Source of the DNA: Amphibalanus amphitrite
Lineage: Eukaryota; Arthropoda; Thecostraca; Balanomorpha; Balanidae
Direction of reading: 5' to 3'
Assembly (NCBI RefSeq): GCF_019059575.1
Contig: NW_024881586.1
Span: 124,001-188,000 of the forward strand
Length of the DNA stretch: 64,000 nucleotides
In this document: piece by piece, positions 53,339 through 64,000 of the stretch
How positions within the stretch are numbered: position 1 is the stretch's first letter
Layout: every line of letters begins with the position of its first letter
Program-made: the position numbers and the translations under genes
The notes under the pieces: model-generated
Seen by the model: only the letters and a program-made list of their open reading frames with translations
Database searches by the model: none
Told to the model about the DNA's origin: nothing

Positions 53339-55780
53339 CCCGGCAGTTGCTGGGGTATTTCGCCACCCACCGTTTGCTGGGGGGGGGGGGGCGTTAAACG
53401 CCCCCAGCCGATAACTCGAGAACCAATAGGCGCAGCGAAACGCACGAGGCGGCAAACGAAAGAGCGCGACGAGACGCTTCAGATGAGTACTTTAAAGTTG
53501 AATTTTGAGGTCACAGGTCGGGTCAAGGTCAGGTCAAACACCTGAAATCGGGCTTTCAGTAGCATGGACTTCAGGACTTCGCAATGGGCGCCTCTCGCCA
53601 TAAACTGTGTGAAAACGGTGCACAATCCATCTTATAAGGCCTGCAAGAGTGTCAGCTCCATGTCAGTAGGCGGAACTATGGTCATGAGTACCCAAATATA
53701 GGAACGTTCCCATTTTTGGGAACGGAGTTCCCAAATATGGGAACGGGCGTTCCCATTTATGAGAACGGAAGGCAATTTTTCGGCCGTTCGCCCACTAAAA
53801 CTCAAAAGTGCATCACGTCTCAAAAAAGTGCACGCTGATTTAAGTATCTACTAAATCTCCATAAAGTTATCTTTAATCTGACCGTGGAACAAGGAAATTG
53901 ACCGTGGAATGATATTTTTAATGATTTTTTAAAGATGACAGAATGGTGGAAATATGGGTTATACGACATTTAACATGCAATTTTAAGGAAAATGAAGCAT
54001 TTTTTAGTTTGAGGTAAAGTATAATAATTTTCGCCTGGTTATGAACTTTCATACTATCGACACCAGATGCTGACATATGCAAGCGAACACGCGGACAGTC
54101 CCGAGGTAATATTGTTGACATTTGGTGTCGAGGCGGACGACCGCGTAGAACGTGCGTGATTTTACCGAACTACTGTTGTAAACTCAGTTTAAGTGGTCGA
54201 AAATTATTCAGCTGTATTTTATCAGCCCGGAAAGACATATTTTATTTGGATGCTAGCTGTTTAGCATTATTTTATAAGGAGCGTCATGAGCGTGGTTTTT
54301 GTCTTCCGTGTTTCTAAGCATGATCGTTTTGGGGGAATTTCTCTTATATAGGTCGCTCTGGGTGGCTTATTTATAATTTCTATGCTGATTTCGATCATTC
54401 CTCGTGCCCATCCTACCAGGCCTTTTGTCACTTACACTCATTAAGAAAGGAAAAACTAGACTTTCATTGGGACTAGGTGTTTTGAGGGTGTAACATATTC
54501 AGCGTTCCCATTTTTGGATACTTTCTTGTACTCGTCAACTATCGGTGATAAACAGACAGGTGCTTGACATGTCTCCACCCTCGGCACGGACGGTGGATAT
54601 AGGTATGGAAGACCTTGTTGAACATCGCTGAGCGTTGTGAATTACGTAAACCTGCAGAGGGGGGCGTGCCCGCTGCGAGATCGACGGGAATAAAAGCGCA
54701 GAAGACCGGGCGAAACATGCGACGGTCTTGCCGGAAAGGTCATCTGATGATTGTTGCGTTAACAATAATTTGCGGCGTTGGACGTGATGCTTGTTAATGA
54801 AAAGAGCCCCTGAAAGGCGTCGGTGAAATCGTTCCCAATTATGGGTACGCCGTTCCCATAATAAGGAACGCTTGCAGCGCCAGTGTACGAGAGCGTTCCC
54901 AAATTTGGGCTGGCGGCCCGGATGATGGACTGCTTTAGAAATAGGGGAACGATTTGAAACTACGATGGGCCTTACAATATCAAACTCTTTCCCAACAATA
55001 TTGCGACAAATATCAGGCGGTTCACGATCGTTTTCTATTTTTTGGACGTCATTTAACGGTTCTTTTTCTTGTTTTAAATAATGCCTACATGGCGTTCCCA
55101 TATTTGGGTTTATCGTTCCCAAACATGGGAACGAAAATGCGTTCCCGAAAATGGGTACGCTTGACCATAGTTCCGCCTACTGATGTAGGGGTCAGTCAAG
55201 CATAGGTCAGGGTCAAGGTCAGGTCAACCGGGTAGGCACATATCCCCGAAAATCAAAACTGATATTCGCGGCCTGTGACACATGTTTTTTAGGTAATTTG
55301 GGGCGTAGAACACGATGGTGACATTCATTTTATCATATGTGTACGTGTTTGGCTCAAAAAGTTCAATTTAAGAAATTCATGTATCATGGTCGTGAAGTAG
55401 TCACGAAAAATTGTCAAGATTCAGTTCAAGATTATGGAAAATTCGGAACGATAATCAAAAATCGAAGATAGCCAATTGATTGATCATGGTATTGGCAGTC
55501 TAATGGCGTTTACGGCATGTCTGTATGTCTATTCTGTGATTTTATATGATTTTTTGAACATATGCCGTTTTTGGTCGAAAACTCAGAAATCATGACGTCA
55601 CTAAAACCTCGATATCTCAAAAATTTTCCGACCGATTTTTTTGAAACTTTGTCACAATAAACTTCAATCAATTCCCTACAGATACCCAAAATTTGGCGCG
55701 CCTGCGGCGCGCCGTTTTTATGCTATGGCCCGGCGAAAAAAGTGGGGGCGTTTAACGCCCCCCCCCCAGCAACTCGCGGG
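53339..55780. mobile_element. CCCGGCAGTTGCTGGGG-ended element, TTAG duplication
   Basis: The left end CCCGGCAGTTGCTGGGG and the right end CCAGCAACTCGCGGG are inverted, both leading into G/C runs and GCGTTTAACGC-like motifs. TTAG flanks both sides (53335-53338 and 55781-55784). AGGTCA runs at 53515-53535 and 55200-55230 and the general plan (CCC termini, homopolymer runs, 4-bp TTAR-like target) resemble the 7476-10526 family. A second transposon is inserted at 53664-55182. Confidence 0.75.
53664..55182. mobile_element. Nested element with CAGTAGGCGGAAC TIRs and GTTCCCA palindromes
   Basis: CAGTAGGCGGAACTATGG starts at 53664 and its complement ends at 55182, a 21-bp perfect TIR. ATGT flanks both ends (53660-53663, 55183-55186). 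Just inside both ends lie repeated palindromes of the form GTTCCCA-n-TGGGAAC (53704-53766 and 54830-55150). No transposase frame was identified in the 1.5 kb. The superfamily is unassigned; the 4-bp duplication and CAGT start are shared with 32383-38547. Confidence 0.8.
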
Positions 55781-56040
55781 TTAGGGCCTTGGCTCACCCT
55801 GTTCCTACGACTAATCATCGTGGCGCTTCGTGGCTGGCAGCGTCCGCGGTAGGTGACTGCTCCTGTTATTCAGTTTGGGGTTTGCATTCCCTCAGCGTAA
55901 TTCTTGTCGAAATGAGCTGCTGCAGTCCGTTTGAATTGTTTTAGCCCTGTGTTATTTTGAATAACAACGTCTTCTAAACCTTGTACATCTTTTACTACGG
56001 ACGGAGAGTGTCATGTGGTGATATTTCACGGAACCACTTG

Positions 56041-56188
56041 CCCCGCGTTCGATGTCTCTCGGACGGCGAAGATTCTACGCCGTCCGGCCAATCACGTTCC
56101 ATAACCGCAGCCGAGCCCCCGCTGACCTTGGACGGGATTGGCCGGACGGCATAGAATCTTCGTCGTCCGAGAGACATCGAACGCGGGG
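56041..56188. mobile_element. 148-bp hairpin MITE
   Basis: CCCCGCGTTCGATGTCTCTC at the left is mirrored by GAGAGACATCGAACGCGGGG at the right. Arms of about 53 bp, differing at two or three positions, surround a 42-bp centre. No coding frame. No clear target duplication. Confidence 0.8.
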
Positions 56189-57351
56189 TAAGTCTCGCAC
56201 GGCTCACCGCTTATTATTTGGCGTAACCGGGATGAACTGATAAAGAGGCAGAGCCTAAGAACGTCCTTGGATCACAACCTGAACTCTGGCAGCGTTTTCC
56301 TCGGCCGGCCACTGCCCACTACTCAGCAGATGGCTATAGCCCGGGAGTGTTCGCGTTCGCTCGGTCGTGGGAATTACCGCGGGTGAGACTAAATGCTTAC
56401 TTCGAAATCTAAGCTGCGTTGCGGCATTGGCGGTTATGTGCGGCGTGTATGCCGCATGATTAGTAAGCGGCGACCACTAAATTAAAAATTCAATAGCTTT
56501 GACCTGTTTTCAATGGATAACACTGCATACCAAAAATGTCCATCGCTCTCGTCATAGGATATTTAGATTTAAATAACTAACTTATCTACATCATTGTTTT
56601 GAACCAAATTAATACTCAGCGGCGCGAACGTATAAGGTATAACCCCTTGCCGTTTCGCTCCTGATCAAGCTAGAGCTTCGCGGAAAAAACGAGCGTGTTG
56701 CCCGTGACGAGAGAAAGCCGATGATACCCAATTTTAAGGTCCTAGGTCATCGATTGACCTTCCAGGTCAGGTCAATGACCCAAAAGGCGGGAAAATTGGG
56801 ACCTGTTAGAACGTCGTAGTGTGGCTGCTATGGGGTTTTTCGGGGTGCTGATCACGAATATCATGCTAGTTTTGATCACAGATGATGTCTTCATTCATTT
56901 AGGCCAGGTCGGGTTAGGTCAGGTCAGGTCAACCAGTAGAGGTCCTGCCAGGTATTTGTAGTAGGTGTCAACCGCCTCTGACAGCCTCGTAACATGTTAC
57001 GAAGGCACCAAAACTACTTTGTAAACGTTCATGTGGTTGCTTAATTCGAATTCAGCTCGAAAAAACTGACCTAGAAACATGTCAAACTCGAAAAAGTGAA
57101 CCGAGGTCACCAAAGGTCAATAACCTGACCTGACCTTCAGGTGACCTTGACACCCACCCTAATGCATGGGGGCAACATCATATCACATGTTTGAACGCTT
57201 GAAACCACGAAAAGACTGCAAACGCGCTGCTAATGCGAGCCGACATACGCTGAATCGCGGTTCCGGCCAAACATGGTCTCGAAAAGTAGGTCACAGGTCA
57301 AAGGTCATTTGGGTCAGGGTCATGAAATTTTCAGGATGGGTGTTAACCCAT

Positions 57352-57768
57352 ATATGCATAGACGTACATAAATGTACGTCAATTTGAGTTGACCAATGTG
57401 TGCCATCTTTATAGAAATAGAGCTAATGAGCCATCAAACGCGGTCGTTCTAAATCATTTACATTGTTAGCCGTCAGGTGAATACCAAAAAACACGGTTCC
57501 AATGCATTCAGTGTTGAGTTTGAGACATTCGGTTTGTTGATGCCGCAACGGGAAGATTTTCACCCGTTCAGACGCTCGACCCAGGGTGAGCCAAGTGTTC
57601 TTAATTATAGTTAAGTGCTTTTCCCGGATTAGCTTTCGTTGCCAGCAATCTGCTCAAGCATGACCCTAACTTCATGAGTGGTGTCATTATAATGCTAATT
57701 TTGCTTACCAAGCGAATCCAAAAATAGTACGTTTCACAAAAACGCACGTACAATAATGTACGTCTATG
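57352..57768. repeat. Inverted-repeat pair ATATGCATAGACGTACAT
   Basis: ATATGCATAGACGTACAT at 57352 and its complement near 57768 face each other. Each includes a GACGTACAT-n-ATGTACGTC hairpin. A third hairpin of the same sequence lies at 62149-62178. This may be a small MITE or shared subterminal motifs of the enclosing element. Confidence 0.55.
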
Positions 57769-57884
57769 CATATCCGTTACATTTTGTTTCCCAAACATCA
57801 AACACGTTTATGCTTTATATCGTGTAGTGCTTTTGCAAGGAGCATTGATAATACTATAAATTAACTTTGAAGTGACCTTCTCCT

Positions 57885-59335
57885 TGATATTATGTCAAAA
57901 ATGAAAGAATTATTTACATGTGCATTCGGGCACAGCCCATCATCAGATGTATATTTGAAAAGACAGCATATACTGGCATATACATCGTCACAAAAACAAG
58001 AATCGACATTTCAAATTCAGCTCGTGAAAATGACACATCAGTATCCTTCGCGCCGTATGGTACCTATCTATATAAAACACACCTATAAACACACACACAA
58101 GCACAATTTTGGGGCACATACATACGATAAACTTGTTCTCACATGATACGCCACGAGGACAGATTTTCGTTCAGCCCAGGTTTTCTTTCCCTTATGTACA
58201 GTGATTCAGTAATTTTCCTATCCGGATGGTCCCTAGTTTTCTTCAAAATCCTAACCTCCAGTGGCGGGTCAGCCAGCTTTTCTGCCTTCGACATCCCCGC
58301 GTGACACTCTGAAAAATGGTCACCGATCGGGGTAAGCTGTGTCTCGTTGGCAGCACACCTCAAATGCTCATTGTATCTAAGGCGCAGAGGCCGTTTCGAC
58401 TCGCCGATATACTTAGCTCCACATAGCGTACAGGAGAGCTCATAAACCACGTTTTTGTCCGTGCACCTACCATTCTGCAACCTCCTGCAAGTGTTGCAGA
58501 TCCTGTTGCCCGAAGGGCACGGTGGATCGCCAAACGATGAATGCACTAGCTTTTGTTTCAATGTCTCTGGCGTGTATGAGGCCACCGTAACATCCAGCCC
58601 AGAAGCACGAGTCGCCTTCTTCACCTTGCATAGCACAGTTTCATTGACATAAGGCAAAAGAAGGATCCCGCCAGACTTGTGACCTCTTCCTGCTCTTGCG
58701 CCCTGCCCCTCCCTACCATCAGCGCCAGGGGCAGCGTCGGGGACATCCCTAGTCGTATGTCTCCCTCGTCCTCCACGAGCTCCTCTACCGTCTCTACTGA
58801 CCCTACGCAGCCGCTCTTTTCTTTCCACTTGTCGCCGAGTGCTCCTTAGCACGTGCGCAGGGTAACCATTTCTCGAGAACAGGTCACAGATTTTATCTAG
58901 GCTCCTTTGCTTAGACTCCTCATCAGAGGACAGTGCGATCGCGCGCGTCAATTGGGACCGCAGAGTGCAGAGCTTTGTCTGCTTGGGACAGAGGCGGATC
59001 CAGCTCAGAGGTTTGGGGGGGGGGGGGCAAACCATAAAAATTTATCGATTCTTTCCATGCATCGTCCATAGGCGTAATGTTAAAATCATGCCGTTTGGGG
59101 GGGGGGGGGCAAATGCCCATTTTGCCCCCCCCCCCTGGATCCGCCACTGGCTTGGGATGCGCTGAGCGGTAGTGGAGAAGAATGATCCCCGCATTGTTAG
59201 GCTTGACATATAGCTCCGACTGGAATCGACACCTATCACCCTCCCGGTGCAATGTGATCAAGGTGTCCAGCATCGGGACGGCGCCCTCCCCTTCCCCAGA
59301 CATCTCGTAGGTGAACTGTATCCTGGGGTTATCCT
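57885..59335 (-). pseudogene. Penelope-like element, 3' part with GIY-YIG endonuclease
   Basis: Minus-strand coding sequence begins near 59332 with the end of the RT domain (RIQFTYEMSGEGEGAVPMLD, then SELYVKPNNAGIILLHY). It continues after an insertion through a basic linker to a GIY-YIG nuclease (VYELSCTLCGAKYIGESKRP, LRLRYNEHL), with the stop at 58139. This RT plus GIY-YIG order defines Penelope-like elements. RT is truncated at its 5' side. The 3' flank contains CTGATGATGGGCTGTGCCCG (near 57930-57950), a typical Penelope-like tail. A 161-bp MITE splits the frame at 58989-59149, and the 169-nt net gain shifts phase by one. Confidence 0.85.
58989..59149. mobile_element. hAT-like MITE inside the Penelope-like gene
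   Basis: CAGAGGCGGATCCAG starts at 58989 and CTGGATCCGCCACTG ends at 59149. Perfect 8-bp duplications GCTTGGGA lie at 58981-58988 and 59150-59157. The interior is two G-run/C-run blocks. It belongs to the same family as 28642-30175. Confidence 0.9.
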
Positions 59336-59388
59336 AACGTTTATGCTTTGGTTTGATGGCAAATGTGAGCCTCAACGATGTTCTGGAT

Positions 59389-59647
59389 CAGGGCTGCGGG
59401 AGTCGATGGATTTTCAGTGACTCCGACTCCGACTCCGACTCCGACTCCGGGTAGAACTATCGACTCCGACCGACTCCAACTCCGACTCCCGACTCAGCAG
59501 CCCTGCCAGGTCAGCGGAGTCGATGGGTTTGTCGGTGATTCTGACTCCGACTCCGGCTCCGGTTTCCAAAATCGACTCCGACTCCGACTCCGGTCAGAAT
59601 TGTCGACTCAGACCGACTTCGACTCCGACTCCGACTCCGCAGCCCTG
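59389..59647. mobile_element. hAT-like MITE filled with CTCCGA hexamers
   Basis: CAGGGCTGCGGGAGTCG and CGACTCCGCAGCCCTG-type ends are inverted. Perfect 8-bp duplications TTCTGGAT lie at 59381-59388 and 59648-59655. The interior is runs of ACTCCG/CTCCGA hexamers with an internal end-like motif near 59497, as if two units were joined. Confidence 0.88.
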
Positions 59648-59655
59648 TTCTGGAT

Positions 59656-60914
59656 GGCATCGAGGAGCGAAGTCGAGTCGCCGATGTCACGGTCGTCGTC
59701 CTAGAGCCGCCGGAAGTTCGCGTCGACACAAACGAAGACTCTAGCGACGAAGAGAATGCTGACCCAGCCCGCCTGACGTAACTGGTCTGAGCCGTAACTG
59801 ACGTAACTGAGCCGTAAAGACGTAACTGAGCCCGTAACTGGTCGCACCCACCGGCTCAACCGGTTCGGGATGATTATGGATGTATGTCACTTCCAAAGCA
59901 GCACCAAGCTTGACCCTGATGATCGGTTTTGCAGCAGAGATCCAGAAGCGCCAGTTCCATGTCACGGGTACCATGTGAGGGAATCGCCTTCTGAAGGCGA
60001 ACAAGTTCACCGACATCAACGCCTTCAAGAAGAAGTCCAATCAGACCATCGAAGCATTTACGACTGCCAACAACGGCTGCAGTGCGGCTGTTATCCGCTG
60101 GATGGACGTGGTCGAGGATCACGAGTTCCAAGAGGCCATCATGCCGTCACTGGGGAAGGAAGAGCCGGCCGACGCCCCTGGACAGACGCACCTCTCCGAG
60201 TTCTAAGTCGAGGGCGACCAGTCGCTCTGCTCCGTTGACCATGCCGGCGACTTTACGTCCGGCTGATGGCCGTCTTTAGTCATTACAGCGGGGCCACGCG
60301 CTCGGGACAGTGTCTGACGTGTACAGTGTGGGACGGGACAGGTGGTGCCATTACGACGACCGACGCGTCAGCTGCGTGGACGAGGCAGACGTCCTGGGCG
60401 AAGGCCCCCAGCGGAACGGCTAACTACGTCTTCTGTCTCCTCAAGAAGCTCTGCAGTCAGGTAGTCGGCATGGAGCGCGCCGGGCGCCGGACTGTGACTG
60501 CCACAGGGGAGCACAGGGTCACCGCGTCGGTGGCCAGCAGCAGAACGCCTCCTGATCGCCATTGACAACGTGCTCTTTTTATAGATCTACTATGTTGACT
60601 ATTATGTACATAAGACAAGTTTTCAATAGACGGCAAAAGTTGACATAATTGAGTTGTGTTTTGCAAATTTCCTTATTTTCATCATACATGATCTACATCT
60701 ATTTCCTAATTCAACGTATGAATTGTAACTACCATTTCCAAGGGTCTCTAATGCAACACAACATAATTACATCATATTTGACCATACAACACAAGTTATT
60801 CCCCTCGCCCAGGTTAACGATGACATGACGTCACCCTACCCCCTCCACAACCCCATCCCCACCCCAACCCATCCCTCATACATCGCTTCTGAAGTACGAA
60901 AGACGTTAGCATTG
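59656..60914. other. Interior of the 6.5 kb element, open fragments only
   Basis: A plus-strand stretch at about 60017-60207 reads AFKKKSNQTIEAFTTANNG, then AVIRWMDVVEDHEFQEAIMP and reaches a stop. Other frames overlap it. It may be a transposase relic; I cannot name a family. 60266-60565 is open but without homology. Confidence 0.3.
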
Positions 60915-62078
60915 TATTAGCATTGTATTCTGGGTCCAACGCTTTTCAATCTATTCGTAAATGATTTACCTGCAGTTGCTCATGGCTTATGTACAATTAT
61001 CCAGTATGCAGATGACACCCAAGTGTTGGTCTCTGGTTCGCCTCGTGATATAAGCAATGTCATAACTCGACTTCATGTTGCTCTTCAGAAACTTTCTGAG
61101 TGGTTCTCACGAAATCTACTTGCACTTAATGTTCTCAAAACGCAAGTTGTTGTGTTTGGTTCCAAAGTCACCATGAAAAATGCCAATGTTAGGAGTCTAA
61201 ATATTTTTAACACTGCAGTACCCGTACAGCCATCACTAACTAGTCTAGGTGTAACGCTGGATAGTTGTCTTACGTGGAGCAGTCACATTGACGGTGTCAT
61301 TCGAAAGTGTACTGGTATGCTAATTCGATTGGGCCAACTTCGTCGCGTGATGCCCTTAAAAGTAATTGTCCTCCTAGTCAATGCCCTTGTTCTTCCTCAT
61401 ATTCGCTTTTGCATGGCTCTCTGGGGAAATTGTAATGTGACACAAGGGAAGAGGATAGGAAAAATAGTTAAATTTGCACAGCGTATCGCAGGTCGCGAAG
61501 CTCACAGACTGGCTTGGCGTGGAGATCTTGCCTTACAGCATAAAATCGCGGTATTAAAAACAGTTCGTCATTGTCTACTTATCCCTGAATGTATGCCGCC
61601 ACTAATTGTGTCTCTCTTTAAAGAGAGACAGTCAGACCGACAAACAAGGCAATCAGGCAACCTTGACCTAGTTATACCTAGGACTGAAATGAAGAAAGCG
61701 TCCTTCTCTTACAGTGGTGCAAAACTATGGAATAGCTTGCCCATTCATGTCCGAAACTATTCGAAAGCTGATTTTGTGAAATATATTTGGGAAAATCACG
61801 CGGTAAAATGATGCATATGTATGTGGTGTTGTTCCGGTGATGTCACATTGTTCGTTGTAATTATTGCCAGTTACTCATGAGGCTTCGCTGTCTCATCAAA
61901 CTTCTTGTTATAGAAAATCGCTTTTGTTCTGCATTTTGATTTCGTTATACGTGCTTATGAATGACAGGGCACTGCGCTGCCTGTATTGTATGTATATTGT
62001 TTATGTGTGTCAATGTGTTTCCCTCTGTAATGCCCACCGAATGGTGGTTAGTGGGAATATGAAATAATAATAATAAAA
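60915..62078 (+). pseudogene. 5'-truncated LINE, reverse transcriptase C-terminal part
   Basis: The fragment starts inside RT (ILGPTLFNLFVNDLP near 60929). It includes the catalytic IIQYADDTQVLVSG at about 60990-61035 and stays open to the stop at 61811 (LVNALVLPHIRFCMALWGN, SYSGAKLWNSLPIHVRNYSK). An AATAATAATAA tail ends near 62078. The YADDTQ motif groups it with the 24623 element. Most of the element is missing. Confidence 0.85.
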
Positions 62079-62329
62079 AATTAGGGATATCGGATGTATT
62101 ATTTTAGGACGGCGGCGGCAGAAGTCACAATTGTCTTGTTGACACCTGGCATAGACGTACATTTTTGTACGTCACTTTGAACGAGCATATCAGGCAAGCA
62201 CTAAATGTAAAAACAAAACAGTTGATGTCAGCAGCTTAGTAACATGTTGTTTAACAATGCTAGAAAGTTTCATACAAATACTCGACAAAAAATTAATTCA
62301 TGCATATATGGGTATTGATCAATGCGAGG

Positions 62330-62425
62330 GTACTGAAAGTTTCGTCGCGATCAGCCGCTTTTTAAGCGAGTTATTCGCGAAAAACCTTAGGGGGGTTGCA
62401 TCAACCCCCCCCCCCCTGTGCGGGC
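62330..62425. mobile_element. End fragment of the CCCTCG/TTAA family
   Basis: The order AAAACCTTAGGGGGG, TTGCATCAA, C-run, TGTGCGGGCGAGG matches the right end of 9394-10336 with substitutions. The final TTAA is not present, so this is a decayed end. Confidence 0.5.
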
Positions 62426-62880
62426 GAGGTCATGTTTTGATAGCAAGACTGAAACAGACTTTTTTGGGTAGCCAGGAAATCGCATGCCAGAGCCTATTCA
62501 AATTCTTTTATCGGCCTTTATATGCACCAGTCGCATACAGGTACGGGATTTATCATACGATTTCCAGACAATCGAAAGACTGTTTGGAGACAACAAAGGA
62601 AGGAATGAGTGAGTTAAGTTGAAAGTATTAATTTGGTTCAAAATGATGATGTAGATAACCTAGTTATTTAAAGCTGAATATCTTATGACGAGAGCGGTTG
62701 GCATTTTTGGTATGCAGTGTTATTCATTGAGAACCGGTCGGAGCGTTTGAGTCTTTAATTTAGTGGTCGCCGCTTACTAATCATGCGGCATACACGCCGC
62801 ACATAACCGCCAATGCCGCAACGTAGCTTAGATTTCGAAGTAAGCATTTAGTCCCACCCATTACCGCGGACGCCATTTAA

Positions 62881-63440
62881 AGGAAATAGTTCACTTTTTA
62901 ACATGGGTTTTGAACTGGAATAGCAGTTCCGTAGCTTGGGCTGAGACGAGCATAAATCAGGAGCTTTTACAGCCCAACGATCACCCTAGGCAAAGATATT
63001 CTATTTCTCGTCCCGAAAAAGGTGTCTTGCGTTGAGGATGTGTGCCTTGCATATATTTCCATCCAGTATGAAAAGAGCATGGGTCCCGAAAATTCTTCAG
63101 AAACTAGAGAAATTATCTACGAGAACTCTGAGAAATTCTCGTACTGATCAATTAGGACATTCAGGGGAACCAGGGGAACATTATCAGATCGAGCAGATCG
63201 CCCAAATGCCGGTGGCTGCGATAATTTCTCTGTTTCTGAAGAATTTTCGGGACCCATGCTCTTTTCATACTGGATCGCGTGTGCCTTACAGAAACTGAAA
63301 AGTTCTTCCTATATCAAAATATAGAAAAAAAATCTTTTGTTATAAAAAGGTTTTATTTTCTTTGCTGATTATTTTGAACATAAAAAATAATAAATTGTTG
63401 CAAAAAAAAAAAATAATTTCGTGAAAGTGAACTATTTCCT
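62881..63440. mobile_element. 560-bp TTAA MITE with nested hairpin
   Basis: AGGAAATAGTTCACTTT and AAAGTGAACTATTTCCT are inverted ends, flanked by TTAA at 62877-62880 and 63441-63444. An internal inverted pair of about 55 bp (63063-63117 and 63219-63273, containing AGAGCATGGGTCCCGAAAAT) forms a second hairpin. No transposase. A TTAA target suggests piggyBac- or Kolobok-type mobilisation. Confidence 0.85.
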
Positions 63441-63444
63441 TTAA

Positions 63445-63762
63445 TTGCGTCCCAGAAAAGCTATTTATGGCACCTAAAAGCTGACTCGCCCCAAAATTGG
63501 TCCTCAGCACCTATTTGGTGGATACCAGCACCAATCATGGAAAATGACCTTAATTAGCTGTTTCTGGCACCTATTCATCGGTACGCCTTACTCTTTTTTC
63601 TGAATCTGGCACCTAAATGCTGAGCGTAGCACCAATCTAGTAGAAAAATGAACTACTGGCTGGTAGAATCATGTTGTTCTGGTATAATGACCCCTGGAGT
63701 CTAGCCTAAAGGTTGCCAGTGCAGCTACACTCTAAGACAGCCCCGTAGTGATCTCAGCATTG
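63445..63762. other. No gene recognised
   Basis: Short imperfect repeats around the word GGCACCTA(A/T) recur at 63468, 63505, 63570 and 63605. Nothing codes. Confidence 0.35.
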
Positions 63763-63764
63763 TA

Positions 63765-64000
63765 CCGGGTGTCCCAAAAGTAAGGTCATCATTTGTTTTG
63801 GCCACACTGCCAAAAATACGCGATGGATAGATATAAATAGGACATCATATGAAAGAGCATTTTATAAAATTTTATTCTGACATACATATGAGTCAATACA
63901 TGGGCTCGTAGCCCCACATTTGCTGCTTTTCTACATGGCTACCATTTCGGGCCGCGTGCATGAATAGACTACGTTTGACTTCCTCCACTATTCTGGAGCG
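63765..64000 (-). mobile_element. Tc1/mariner-like transposon, partial
   Basis: A terminus CCGGGTGTCCCAAAAGTAAG begins right after TA (63763-63764), the target of Tc1/mariner elements. On the minus strand a frame from the window edge to the stop at 63893-63895 reads VEEVKRSLFMHAARNGSHVE. This resembles the C-terminal tail of mariner-type transposases (the NGGHVE-like motif). The catalytic domain lies beyond the window. Confidence 0.65.

Larger units (their letters stand above)
56381..62859. mobile_element. 6.5 kb TIR element with 8-bp duplication, host for later insertions
   Basis: GGGTGAGACTAAATGCTTAC begins at 56381. Its counterpart, ending GCATTTAGTCCCACCC, closes at 62859. The inverted arms continue about 240 bp (56381-56620 and 62620-62859) at roughly 88% identity. 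ATTACCGC flanks both ends exactly (56373-56380 and 62860-62867). Inside are a Penelope-like relic, two MITEs, a LINE and AGGTCA-rich sequence at 56740-57330 like that in 7476-10526. An open stretch at 60017-60207 ending in a stop has no recognised domain. No intact transposase is visible. Confidence 0.8.

Noticed and set aside
54535..55122. 195-codon minus-strand frame within the nested element as a transposase
   Set aside because: Much of it is translated subterminal palindrome, and no transposase motif is visible.

Overview
The window is animal nuclear DNA: intron-containing genes with GT-AG splice sites set among many transposable elements. A Drosophila-type (light-sensing) cryptochrome and the arthropod-like mix of non-LTR, Penelope-like, Ty3/gypsy-like and small DNA transposons suggest an arthropod. 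A crustacean is a reasonable guess, but the sequence does not prove it. All recognised host genes lie on the minus strand.

Host genes. (1) 1-1762 holds the N-terminal exons of a stomatin-like protein 2 gene (Stoml2), running off the left edge, with two alternative-looking copies of the exon after PQQE. (2) 5035-6753 and 11650-12162 are two long open exons of unrecognised Ser/Pro-rich protein(s). (3) 14468-24028 is a complete ten-exon cry1-like gene; its phases close to exactly 536 codons including stop. (4) 43345-47592 is a complete five-exon TMCO1 gene for the ER calcium-leak channel, 182 codons including stop.

Mobile DNA fills most of the rest, often nested. 7476-10526 is a giant imperfect palindrome with CCCTCG ends, interrupted by a second CCCTCG element at a TTAA site. 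24408-26170, 14916-17110, 32818-35380, 39702-40765 and 60915-62078 are 5'-truncated non-LTR retrotransposons. 28517-31268 is a hAT-like shell holding a younger hAT-like element packed with a 20-bp minisatellite. 32383-38547 is a 6.2 kb element with perfect 90-bp inverted ends and a 4-bp target duplication. 48035-52759 is a Ty3/gypsy-like element with visually identical 214-bp LTRs, inserted just upstream of TMCO1. 53339-55780 contains 53664-55182, one transposon inside another. 56381-62859 is a 6.5 kb element with roughly 240-bp inverted ends and a perfect 8-bp duplication, carrying a Penelope-like relic (itself cut by a hAT-like MITE), another MITE and a LINE. The right edge starts a Tc1/mariner-like element.

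The host genes do not form an operon and show no evident functional link. The main interest is exon duplication in Stoml2, an unusual flavin-site residue in the cryptochrome, and several inverted-repeat element families that I cannot assign to a superfamily. All boundaries were set by eye from splice signals, reading-frame closure, terminal repeats and target-site duplications.
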